The notes under the pieces: generated by a model
Databases searched by the model: none
What the model was told of the DNA's origin: nothing
The model's input: the letters and a program-made list of their open reading frames with translations, nothing else
Assembly (NCBI RefSeq): GCF_032884065.1
Contig: NC_088867.1
Span: forward strand, 1,722,854 to 1,786,853
Length of the DNA stretch: 64,000 nt
Origin: Artemia franciscana
Lineage: Eukaryota; Arthropoda; Branchiopoda; Anostraca; Artemiidae
Direction of reading: 5' to 3'
Made by a program: the position numbers and the translations under genes
In this document: positions 9,036-21,000 of the stretch, piece by piece
How positions within the stretch are numbered: position 1 is the first letter of the stretch
How the letters are laid out: each line of letters begins with the position of its first letter

Positions 9036-12000
9036 GTAAGTTTGTTTTTATTTTTTTCAAAACACAGGAGGACATCCAAAACATGGAACACGAGATTAAA
9101 CTTGAAATTAGCATATGATATATAGTATAAATACAATATTTTAAAGGCCAAGCTTACATGAGCACTTATAGCTGGCAAAGGGCTTCTCTGGCATAATCAG
9201 ATGGCAGTGCCTGTCCGCTCTACATTAGATTGGACCTCTCACGAGTTCATCTAACTAAAACCGTAATCAAACAGTTCGTGGTAACGAACTGTAGTAAGGA
9301 GCGACCCGGCTCAATAGTAACCAAAACTCTAAAAAATGGAATTTTGATACCAATAGCTACATCAAAAGAATCGCATTTTAATGCTGGTTTTAAATATATA
9401 AGTTTCATCAAGTTTAGTCTTACCCATCAAAAGTTACGAGCCTGAGAAAATTTGCGTTATTTTAGAAAATAGGGGGAAACGCCCCCTAAAAGTCATAGAA
9501 TCTTAACGAAAATCACACCATCAGATTCAGCGTATCGGAGAACCCAAATGTAGAAGTTTCGAGCTCCTATCTACAAAAATGTGGAATTTTGCATTTTTTG
9601 CCAGAAAGCAGATCACGGATGCGTGTTTATTTGTTTTTTTGTCTTTTTGTTTTTTTTTTTCTTTTTCCCAGGGGTGACCGTATCGACCCAGTTGTACTAG
9701 AATGTTGCAAGAGGGCTCATTCTAACGGAAATGAAAAGTTCTAGTGCCCTTTTTAAGTGACCAAAAAAATTGGAGGGCACCTAGGCCCCCTCCCACGCTA
9801 ATTATTTTCCCAAAGTCAATGGATCAAAATTCTGAGATGGCCATTTTATTCAGCGTAGTCGAAAAACCTTATAACTATGTCTTTGGGGACGACTTACTCC
9901 CCCACAGTCCCCGTGGGAGGGGCAACAAGTTACAAACTTTGACCTGTGCTTATGTATAGTAATGGTTATTGGGAAGTATACAGGCGTTTTCAGGAGGATT
10001 TTTTTGGTTTGGGGGAGGGGTTGAGAAGAGGAGGATATACTGGGGGAACTTTCCTTCGAGAATTTGTAATGGGAGAAAAAAATTTCCATGAAGGGAGAGC
10101 AGGATTTACTAGCATTATTTAAAAAAAACAATTAAAAAATAAAAGTGAAAAAGCTTTTTCAGCTGGAAGTAAGGAACAGCAATAAAACTTAAAACAAACA
10201 GAAATTATTACCCATATGAGGGGCTCACCTCTTTCTAATACCTCGCTCTTTACGCTAAAGTATTTTCAGTAATTTCAACTACTTATTCTACGGCTTTTGT
10301 GATTCAGGGGGTCATTCTTAATGAATTGGGATAAAATTTAAGCTTTAGTGTAAAGAGCGAGGTACTGACGATTGGGCGAATCCCCTCATATATGTAATAA
10401 AAACATGAGAATACAAAAGTTCTTTACGTAAGCTAATTTATAAGTTACGTAAATCTTTTACCAATAAAAAGATTCGTAAAAAATTAAAAGTTATAGTTGC
10501 CTTTTTAATTAACCAAAAAATCGGGGGGCAACTAGGCTTCGTCCCCCGCTCTTTTTTTCTCAAAATCATTCGATCAAAATTATGAGAAAGCCATTTAGCC
10601 AAAAAAAAAAATATGCAAATTTCGTTTTGATTATTCCTCTGCGGAGAGCCAAAATCAAAACATGCATTTGATTCAAAAACGTTCAGAAATTAAATTAAAA
10701 AAAACAAGTTTTTTTAACTGAAAGTAAGGAGCGACATTAAAACTTAAAACGCACAGAAATTACTTTGTATATGAAAGAGGCTGCTTCCTCATCAACGCCC
10801 CGCTCTTTACGCTAAAGTTTTTTACTGTTTTAGAAAGAAGAATTGAGAGAAAGAGTCAAACTTTAGCGTAAAGAGCGGGGCGTTGATGAGGAAGCAGCCT
10901 CTTTCATATACGAAGTAATTTCTGTGCGTTTTAAGTTTTAATGTCGCTCATTACTTTCAGTTAAAAAAACTTGTTTTTTTCATTTAATAAATTACAATGA
11001 TTAATCTTGCTCTTACTAAAGAGAAAGCATATGGCTATTAGATATTTTATGATCAAAAAGTGTCTGTATTCCTAAAATAAAAACCCTGCATGTATGGGGT
11101 TACAGTAATGGCGTCAAGGTGGACTTTTTACTAGTTTACCTAACTTAAATCGCGGGGGGATTCAAATTAAAAGTTTTGAACCGGAGATTTAGTAAAGGGA
11201 GTCGAAACCTTTATCAGGGTTTAGTCCATATTTTTGTCATTTATTGATTTGAGCTTTAGATTGTGATTTCTTAGTCAATTCATGCAGTTTGAATTCTGAA
11301 GCATATTTTAAGTTTATCTAATAAAGACATGGGATAATTTATTTCATTTCGAATTTAGCGGGTTGAGCAGACTGAGTGATTAAGATATTGGTTATATAGC
11401 ATTTTCAAATCATTGGTTTGCTACCTAAACAACTGATTTACTACATCTTGGAGACGTTCTGAAATAACATTTTACTTTTTCTAGTACTTTTATTAACTAA
11501 AATTTTAACTAACGAGTTTGACAATAAATGGATTATTTATTTGTTTGGATTTCTGGGCTTTCGATATGTTAAATTTATTTTAAATATGGCATTAATGTAT
11601 CTTTGCTATTTTTCATTTTCAAAAATAAACAAGCAAGTTATTTCTCTTAAAATAGCAAATTTTTGTGCTTTACCTTGTTTTTGAAAGTCCACTCAAACTA
11701 AAAGAATATTAGACTTCAGACAGTATGGAAGACTTCATTTTTGAGGCACTTTTGTGCTGTGCAGACATTCCCTTAGTAGCAGTACTATTTTAGAAAAATA
11801 CAAGTCTTTATCGCGACTAATTAATACTGATTAAAATTCAAATCGCTTCAAAAAAATTTCAACATGTTTACTAGGGCTTTATATTGTCAGTTTTTCAAAT
11901 TATTTTTATTTTATGCAGTGTAAATTCTGAAGCTACAGTGGCTACCTTGGTTATTTCCAATAAAAAGTAGAATAACTTTATTTTATTTCGAGCTTAGCTG

Positions 12001-15000
12001 GTTGAGTTGACTAAGTGGTTAAGACAACGGTTTTAAGTTCAAATCCCGATTATGCAGCCAAAACAGTAGGTTTACAAAAAATTTGGATATACTACTTAAC
12101 CATTTCTCAAAATTAATCTAAAATTAAAATAATGCTATGAAGGCTAAATATTCAAATATTGCATTTCACATTTCTGTTGAGGTGACATTCTGAAGCAAAA
12201 CTAAAATTGGGTGGCAGCTAGCCCCCTCCCACGATCATCTTTACCCCAAAGTCGCCCGATCAAATTTTTGAGATAGCCATTTGTTCAACATAGCCTTTTC
12301 AAAATATCTAATAACCATGTCTTTCAGGATAACTGAGCCCCCAACAGTACCGGAGAAGAGATCCAAGTTATGAGCTTTGTCCATTGTTTACGTATAGTAT
12401 CGGTTGCTGGAAAGTAAAAAGACATTTCCAGGGGTTTGATTTTTCCGGTGGGGGGCAGGGTGGTATTTGGGAGGAATTTTTCATGGGAGAAGAGAACTTT
12501 CCATGGAGGAGGAGCCAAATTTTCCACCATTATTCTAAAAACGATCAGATAACTGAAAGCTAGGATAATCATTAAAACTTAAAACGAACAAAAATTATTA
12601 CATATATGAGGGGGGTTGAAATTTTTTTTATTTAATAATTGTAAATGTTGATACATTGCGTAATGCTGTTTTTTGTTTGTTTTTGTTTTTAGTGACACGA
12701 TAAATGGGTTTAAATCAGATAAAATAAACTTTATAGTTGTTTATTCTCTTTGTAAAAGTATTTTCCTAAGTTGGATCTAAATATTAAATCAAGGGTTCAA
12801 AAGCAAGCAGCTAAAGCTTCAAATCTTTCAGTATATTGCAAATATTGTGTGCCTATGCTGTTTACAAATTAATGCTTTTATTTATCTATTTATCTGTTTT
12901 TGTGTTTCTGCCCACGAAAGTCAGAAACAACATGTAGAGTACACAATAGCGATGTCGAGAAAAAACGGAAAACAGCATAAAAATCCCTTTAACAAAAATA
13001 AAACATTTAGTCGATTCCAGGAAAAACAAATGAAAATGAATTCTCAGGAACAAAATTCAAAGTTCTCTATTTAACATAGGTGTCCTCTATTCTTGTACAT
13101 CCCCGTTCAATACCAGTGGCAGTTTAGGGGGGAAGTCGGAGAGATTTAGACTCACTCCAAAAAGGCGAAACAATAAAAAATAAATAATAAAACAGGTGGT
13201 TTCTTTTTTGGTATAATGGCTAAAATAGCCATTTTCATAGTTAGATCTAATTCACAACGGATGTCGATTGACATTGACCTATGCAATCCCAAGACAAAAA
13301 TCAAATATAAAACATTTAATTCTCCCCTGTCGCCAATGGAGAAGGAGAAGGAAAGAAAATGAAAGATGGGTTGCTATTTCTCAAAACTTTGTTTGAAGTT
13401 CCTACTTTCATTTATTTTGACTGATAAAATATTTGGGCTACTTTTGGTTCCACTTTTAGCATAAAATTAGTTTGCAGCCTGTAAATTGAAATTCAACGAA
13501 ATCAGATATCATAAATTTCTGTTTATATTTATCAGAGAAAATTTCTAATTTTAGTCGCTCAGCCGTTTCCCGAAGACTACGACTCTTCAGAGAACGATCT
13601 AAGGGAAAGATTAAGCATTGAAAGATTCAAGTTCAGGCGTGAAGCAAGTCCAGAAGCCGACCCCGAAGCTGACCCAGTCGGTAAAGAGGAGCCGAAGGGG
13701 AAATTCTTTGGTAGGCTTTCTTACTTTTATCTCTGTGTGATCTTGGGAGGATACCTTATAAAAATATATTTAAAACCTGAGTTTCCAAACTAATGATTGC
13801 TAGTGTATTTTTGCAATATCCATTAGCGAAGGTTGACGAATTTTACCAATTGATAATACTTACCTAGTTTGAAAATTGGGCTGTAAAGTGTAATTTGTCA
13901 TTTGACATCTTTTAGATTTTAGATCTTTTAGATTCGACATCTTTTTAGATTTTTTTTTAGCTGATCTTCCATACTGAATTTTATTCTATGCATAAATAAT
14001 ACAGAAATAATAAAGACAGATCTTGCCCAATATCTTTCGTTTAGTGGGACAGGGGGTAGTTGATGAACTAGGGATTGTCTTTTGTGGTGCAGCCAAGTCG
14101 AGTGCTTAAATACAAGTTTTTTGTGGGGAAGGAGGGTTTCTTCTAGGAATTCATACATCAGAAGCAATCATATAAATAACTGATAGATAGTTTTACATTA
14201 AGGGGATCCAAAACCTTCAAATCATTTTGAGAGCATCTGGGTCGGAAAACTGTCTCAAAGACGAAGGGCCAATTAGCAAACTCTCTCAGGAGACAAGCTC
14301 TCATCGAGAAATACTGAAAATTTATGGTTTGGCTTAGGCCCCATGAGTACCCAATGTTTTCAATCAAAGTAAGTATTACCATAAGAAACTCCCAAAACTA
14401 CCCAATTTCTCAAATGATATTATCTCTGAGCCGATAATTAGCATTTTCCTGCAAGGTATGCCAGAGCATTTTAGGGACTGCCCTTTCCTACGAGTTAAAA
14501 AGAAAATTTTGCCCCATTTAATCGAACAAGACAAAAATTTACCCTTTTAAATAATACACTAATAACAACTCATTGCAGTAAATTAACCCTTTTAAAAAGA
14601 ATTACCCTTAATTTTAGTAAAAAAAATTTACTAAAAAGTAAACTTACCCTTTGACAAAAATTTACCCTTTTAATTAATATACTAATAACAACTCATTGCA
14701 GTAAATTTACCCTTTTTAAAAAATTTACCCTTAATTTTAGTTAAAAAAATACTAAAAAGTAAATTTACTCTATGACAAAAATTTACCCTTTTAAATAATA
14801 CAGTAATAACAATTCACTGCAGTAAATTAACCGTTTTTAAAAAACATTACCCTTAATTCTAGTAAAAAAAATTACTAAAAAGTAAATTTACCCTTTGACA
14901 AAAATTTACCCGTTTAAATAATACACCAATAACAACTCATTGCAGCACCAATCCACCTAAGACCAACACAGCTACAAACGCTCCTCCTCAATCCCAATCT

Positions 15001-18000
15001 ATTCAAAACCTCTCTCTTTACACCCTCCCAAGAAGTTCCCATTTCCGTGAAATATTACGTTACGACATCCTTCCACACCATTCCGGGAGGACCCACTTTT
15101 TGTTTAAATGATGTGAATTCTATTAAAACTAAATATATCTATTCCCGGCATAAAATGGGATAAGTTAAATGATTTGTTTTAAGATTTCTAATAATGTAAA
15201 TGTCAGCTTTTAATTTTCTTTGTTTATTTTATCCAAATAAACATATTGTTCATTTTATACAGGTTGGATATTTTTTATTTAAATTGGATAATATTAATTA
15301 AATTAAATATTAGAATTAATATTAAAATCAAATTAACATTAATATTAATTAAATTGGATAATATAAATTGGATAATATTAAGTTTATTAAATTGGATATT
15401 TATTTATTAGCTGGATATATCCAATATTCCATATTGGATATTTTATACAAGTTGTAGCAAAGTCCCCAAACCAGGTCCAAAGAAATTTTAGACAAACTAA
15501 TATAGCTACCAATAGATGAGGTATTGTAATCCCTTAAGGTATCGGATCTCCTTAAGATATCTAAGGTTATTAGTAAGGTCCAATTAAACTTAACTTTTTG
15601 GTAATAAACTAGCTATTTGAAATATAATAACTATATTAACCAACCGTATTAAACTAAGTACATTTTACTTTCTTCTAACTGAAAACAAGTTCTCAAGTTC
15701 TAAAACAAGTTCTTTTAAATGAAAGTTAGGGGCGATAATAAAACTTAAAAACAAACAGAAATTACTCCGTATATGAAAGGGACTGTTCCTTCCTCAACGC
15801 CTCGTTCTTTACGCTAAAGTTTGACTCTTTCTCTCTACTCTGACTTTTAAAACAGTAAAAAACCCTAGCATAAAGAGCAGGGCTTTGAAGAAGGAACCGC
15901 CCCTTTCATATACGGAGTAATTTCTGTTCGTTTTAAGTTTTAATGTCGCTACTTAATTTCAGTTAAGAAAACTTGATTTTTTTTATCTAATTTCTGGACG
16001 TTTTTGTATTAATGCATGTTTGATTTTGGCTCTCTGCACCTGAATAATTAAAATAAAATTTGCATATTAATTTTTTTTTGACTAAATGGCTTTGTCTTAC
16101 TTTTGATCGGACGACTATGAGAAAAATAAGAGTTGGGAAGGAGGTTTACAATCTTTTGGCTACTTAAAAGGTAACTAGAACATTTAATTTTTACGAATGT
16201 TTTTATTAGTAAGAAATATATGTAATTTACAAATTTACTTACGTAACGAACTTCTATATTTGTATATTTTTGTTACGTATATGAGGGGGCTTGCTCCCTC
16301 GTTAATATCTCGCTCTTTACTCTAAAGCTTAAATTTTGTCAATTCTAATAAGAATGACCCCTGAATCAAAAAGGTCGTAGAATAAATAGTTAAAATAACT
16401 AAAAACACTTTAGTGTAAAGATCGAAGAACTTAGGAGGAGATGCACCCCTCATGTGCGTAATAATTTCTGTTCGTTTTCAGTTTTAATGATGCTCCCTAC
16501 TTTCAGTTGAGAAACTTTTTCATATTTATTTTTTCATTGTTTTTTTTTTTAAATAATGCAAGAAAATCCTGCACCCCCTTCATGGAAATTCTTTTCTCCT
16601 ATGACAAATTCCTCCGTGGAAAGATCCTCCCGCGCAACAATCTCCCCTCACCCCCTCCACCGACCAAAAAAATCCCCCTGAAAACGTCTGTACATCCCAA
16701 TATCCATTACTATATGTAAACCCTGTTCAAAATTTGTAACTTGCAGCCCCTCCCACGGGAACTTTGAGGGACTATGTCGTCCCCAAAGGCATAGTCATTA
16801 GATTTTTCGACTATGCTGAACCAAATGGCTATCTTGAAATTCTGATCCGTTGATTTGGGGAAAATGAACGAGGGAGGGGTTCTAGGAGCTCTCCAGTTTT
16901 TTGATCACTTAAAAAGGGCAAAAGAACTTATAATTTCCATTAGAATAAGCCCTCTGGCGACACTCTATGACCTCTGGGTCGACACAATCACCCCATGGGA
17001 AAAAAACAAAAAACAAATAAAAACGCACCTATGATCGGTTTTCCGTTAAAAAATAAGAACATACACATTTTTGTAGATAGGAGCATGGAACTTCTGCAGT
17101 AGTGTCCTCTGATACGTTGAATCTGATGATGTGATTTTCATTAAGATTCTATGACTTTTAGGGTGTGTTTTCCCCTATTTTCCAAAATAAAGCAAATTTT
17201 CTCAGGCTCGTAACTTTTGATTGGTAAAACTAAAGTTGATAAAATTTATATACTTCAAATCAGCATAAAAATCCAATTCTTTTGATGTATCTATTAGTAT
17301 CAAAATTCCGTTTTTTAGAGTTTCGGTTACTATTGAGCCTTGTCGCTCCAACTACTGCTCATTACCACGAATTGTTTGATTAGGTTGTGCTGTTTATATT
17401 TGCACCATTGGCAAAGATCCTGAAAAACTAATAGCACTGGTACTAGCAAAACTCTAATAAAGGATAAAACTAAGTATAATTGAGATAACAATTACAAATA
17501 TAATCATAAGAAAATGTGTATATTTGAAACTATAGAAGACAGCAGAAAATAATATGGCGGTAAAATTGGATTTGGAGGGGCTCATCAAGATATATATGGA
17601 TAAACCTCCTACCACCCCATAGCAGATATTTGTACCTTGGTCATTTCTGTATTTGCCAGAAGAAGTATAAAAGTAATATGGGGCAAAATTTAGAAGTGGG
17701 GACACTTCAACGGTTAGACATCATTTTGGGAGTTTCAAGGTTGTAAAATTTTCTCAGAACAATGGCCATTATCGAGAGCTATTGATAATTTGTGGTTTGA
17801 CTGTGACATTTGAGTTGACATTTCTTTTAGCTGATAAGCTTGTCAGCCGAAAGGGGTGACACCACAGGAAATTTCCCAAGGCGACCAAATTACTCAAATT
17901 GTTTTTGTTTTGTTTTTTTTTAGATGATTTTCAACATTTTCTTAACAAGTATCTGTTATTTTGGGACTTCTCTTTCTTAAACTTTAAAGTAAGATTCTCC

Positions 18001-21000
18001 TCCATTTAAAAAAAAATCACATTTTCTGGTGATGTATGTTCTCGTTAAAGCTGAATCTCCAGCACAAAATAGGATAAGTTAAACATTTCTGTGAAATTAG
18101 GTGTTGGCTTTTAGTTTTCTGTTATTTCTTCGCATCTTTTATACAAAATCTATAAGTTATTGCAAGACTACTTAATCAATTCTGAATACTTTTACCATAT
18201 AAACTAAAACAGTTTTTAATGGACAATATAAGGTAATCCTTTAAATGGATGATATAAATAGTTACCTGAAATGGATGATATTTTAACATTTTAAAGAATT
18301 ACACGAGTTATCTGTCACCTATAATACAAATTCAGAAGTTTATAAATAGGGATTCAAAGTATAAATTTCTGAAAAGCCCAATACAAAAGTTAATCCATTT
18401 CTGAAAAGGTAAAAATCAACGCTTTTATATTTTTGTTTTTCAGTGGCTTTCCAAAACAGTTGAATACTTTTAGGGAATAAGATATAAGCTTATGGCTACG
18501 ATTCATTAATTTTCAAACAGTTCGTGGTAACGAACTGTAGTAAAGAGGGACCCGGTACAAAAAAGTCTTAATTATTGTTTTTAAAAAGTAGAGTTGTGAG
18601 AAAGAGTCAAACTTAAGTGTAAAGAGTGAGGTTATGAGGAGGGGAACCCCTTTCATATACGGTTTAGTTTCTGTTCGTTTTAAGTTTTAATGTCGCTCCC
18701 TACTTGCAATTAAAAAACTTGTTTCTTTTATTTAATTTTTTCTATAAGCCTTACTATTTTCAAGAGGGGTAGAACGTATTTGGTCAGAATTGTATCAGTT
18801 AGATAAATATCAATCACGTTTACTCTGCTTTAGACTTTTTTTTATGGTTTTTATCTTTTGTTGTTGTGGCATTTCTTGTTTGTTTTGTTTTTAATAGAAC
18901 ATGATTTTTTTTATTTTTTTTTAATAGAAGGTGAATTTGGTAAATCCTGTCGGTGATATTGATTCTTCAATAGAATTTTTTCAAAAGAATTTTTTTCCTA
19001 AAATTGTTCCCTTGGTTTTTTTAAAAGCACACAAGCCTAAACTCAACATTCAGCAGTACCCTAAAAGCAATAAATGAGGTTAAGCAATTTTAAAGAGACT
19101 GCCTATGTTATTACAGATTATGCATATTATATTCTTTGATATTGTTTTCTTTACTATGCAAAGCTAATCCATTGAGTATGTGTGCTAATCCATTAGCGCT
19201 AAAAGAGCTAATCCAGTAACATATTTGTTAATACATGAAGGGGAAGAGATTTTGCACCATTTATCGGATGGTTATTGCTTACATTAAAAAAAAACATAGA
19301 AAGGACAAAAAAAAGGCACTCAATTAAAAATTTATTCAAAAGATGTAATAAAAGTAACATAAAAAAATCACCTCCAATGTTAAATCCTTGATAGAATATT
19401 AAAGAATGGAAATAAATGTGGTAAAAAACAAATGAATAAAATAAAATAAATCACACTATAGTTTATTTACAAATAAAAGGTTAGATACGGCATGTTTGCT
19501 TTAAAAACATATTTTTTCAACTCGAGCGGAAAAGTAAAAAATAAGTTATTTTTATTATAACTAGATAGGGGTGTCGTTTGAGGGTGAGAGGGGGGGGTGT
19601 AAGGGAGCAGCTGCCCCTCAACAACATGAAGAAAAGATTTACTATATATCCTAAGCCCCTTGACTATCTGAATATGGACCCCTAAAGTGTAAATTAAATA
19701 ACTTAAAGCCTGAATATAAGCTCATTATTGTCTGTAATCCAAAGATTAAAATAGGCTACGGTTTGTTTGCTTTAAAAACACATTTTTTCAACTCGAGCGG
19801 AAAAGTAAAAAATAAGATATTTTTATTATAACTAGTCAGGGGTGTCGTTTGAGGGTAAGAGGGGGGGGGGTGTAAGGGAGCAGCTGCCCCTCAACAACAT
19901 GAAGAAAATATTTACTATATATCCTAAGCCCCTTGACTATCTGAATATGGACCCCTAAAGTGTAAATTAAATAACTTAAAACCTGAATATAAGCTCATTC
20001 TTGTCTGTAATCCAAAGATTTGAATAGGCTACGGTACTTTCTCAGACTTAGGCTTACACTGAATTTCTTAAAAAAAAAGAAAAAAAAGGAAGATTCATCC
20101 TCTTTAAACCTTACAGAAACAGCCTGAAGTCAGATATTTTGACGTTTGTTACAATGTCAAAAATATCAACAAAAAAATATATCAACATCAAACCTAAAAA
20201 ATAACGTCAAAAATAACAAGAATAAAAATACAAAATAAAATGGAATTCGACAATTCGAAATTCTACGAAATTAAACAAAAACAAATAATATAAAAAATAA
20301 CGTCAAAAATATATCAAACGTCAAAAATATCACAAAAATATCAAATAGGATAAGCAAACACAGAGTTTGAAATTCACGAGAATATAGTGTAGGGATAGGA
20401 GGTCAAAATGTATACTCAAAATCTAAAGCTGGAGGGGGAGATTTTGTTGTTTTATTCTTAATTTTTCAATAATAGAAACGAAAAATCCATTTTTTAATGA
20501 TATTATATCAGAAAAGGTGTTTTTCAACACCAAAGGGGTTGGGGTGGATTCACTTTTCTCTCCTTCCCTTGAATTGATAACCATAAGCATCATAGGATAT
20601 ATGGTCATAGAATATATGCTCCCATCTAGTATAAACAATATACACTATTCTTTCTGCATATTCTACGAAATTCAAATGTTTTGTTTTCTTATAGGTTTAA
20701 GCCGACCAATTACAACAAGTTCAACTTCTTTAAGCCACACATCTGTTTCAAAACCAGGTAAGTATGTACCAGCAAATCAGTAATCTATTTGTCAATAAAA
20801 CATTTAAAAGCATGAGAGACATAAAGAAATGAAAGAACTTGAAGGAATAGAAACAAACTGAAAAAAAAGCTTAAGACAACCAAAACTTACCTATAAGTGC
20901 TGTTAACAATATGTTTAAAAATTTCATATAAGAAACCATTAAGTAATAGAAGATAAAAATAAACTAAAAATAAAAGAGAATTAATGTTTTTATTAGTAAC

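Larger units (their letters stand above)
9036..13554 (+). other. gene B intron 1
   Basis: 4.5 kb. It holds a full composite repeat (9271-10990), two SINE-like copies (about 11335-11430 and 11975-12070) and a composite fragment (12195-12610). The remainder (10991-11330, 11440-11915, 12620-13554) shows nothing recognisable; the open frame 12847-13074 has no support as an exon. Confidence 0.65.
13711..20694 (+). other. gene B intron 2
   Basis: 7.0 kb. It holds the 122-bp tandem array, a non-LTR 3' fragment, an AT-rich simple tract (15250-15440), a minus-strand composite repeat, a composite fragment (18517-18735) and a 272-bp tandem duplication. The stretches 13720-14519, 17390-18516 and 18740-19486 show nothing else. 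Part of 20140-20370 is GTCAAAAATATC-rich simple sequence. Confidence 0.6.

Noticed and set aside
9850-10131. 93-codon minus-strand frame, with similar frames at 16507, 26586 and 54952
   Set aside because: Recurs in every copy of the composite repeat with changing length; not conserved as protein.
20517-20783. 88-codon frame over gene B exon 3
   Set aside because: Only 20695-20757 of it is bounded by splice sites and joins in phase; the rest is intron read-through.
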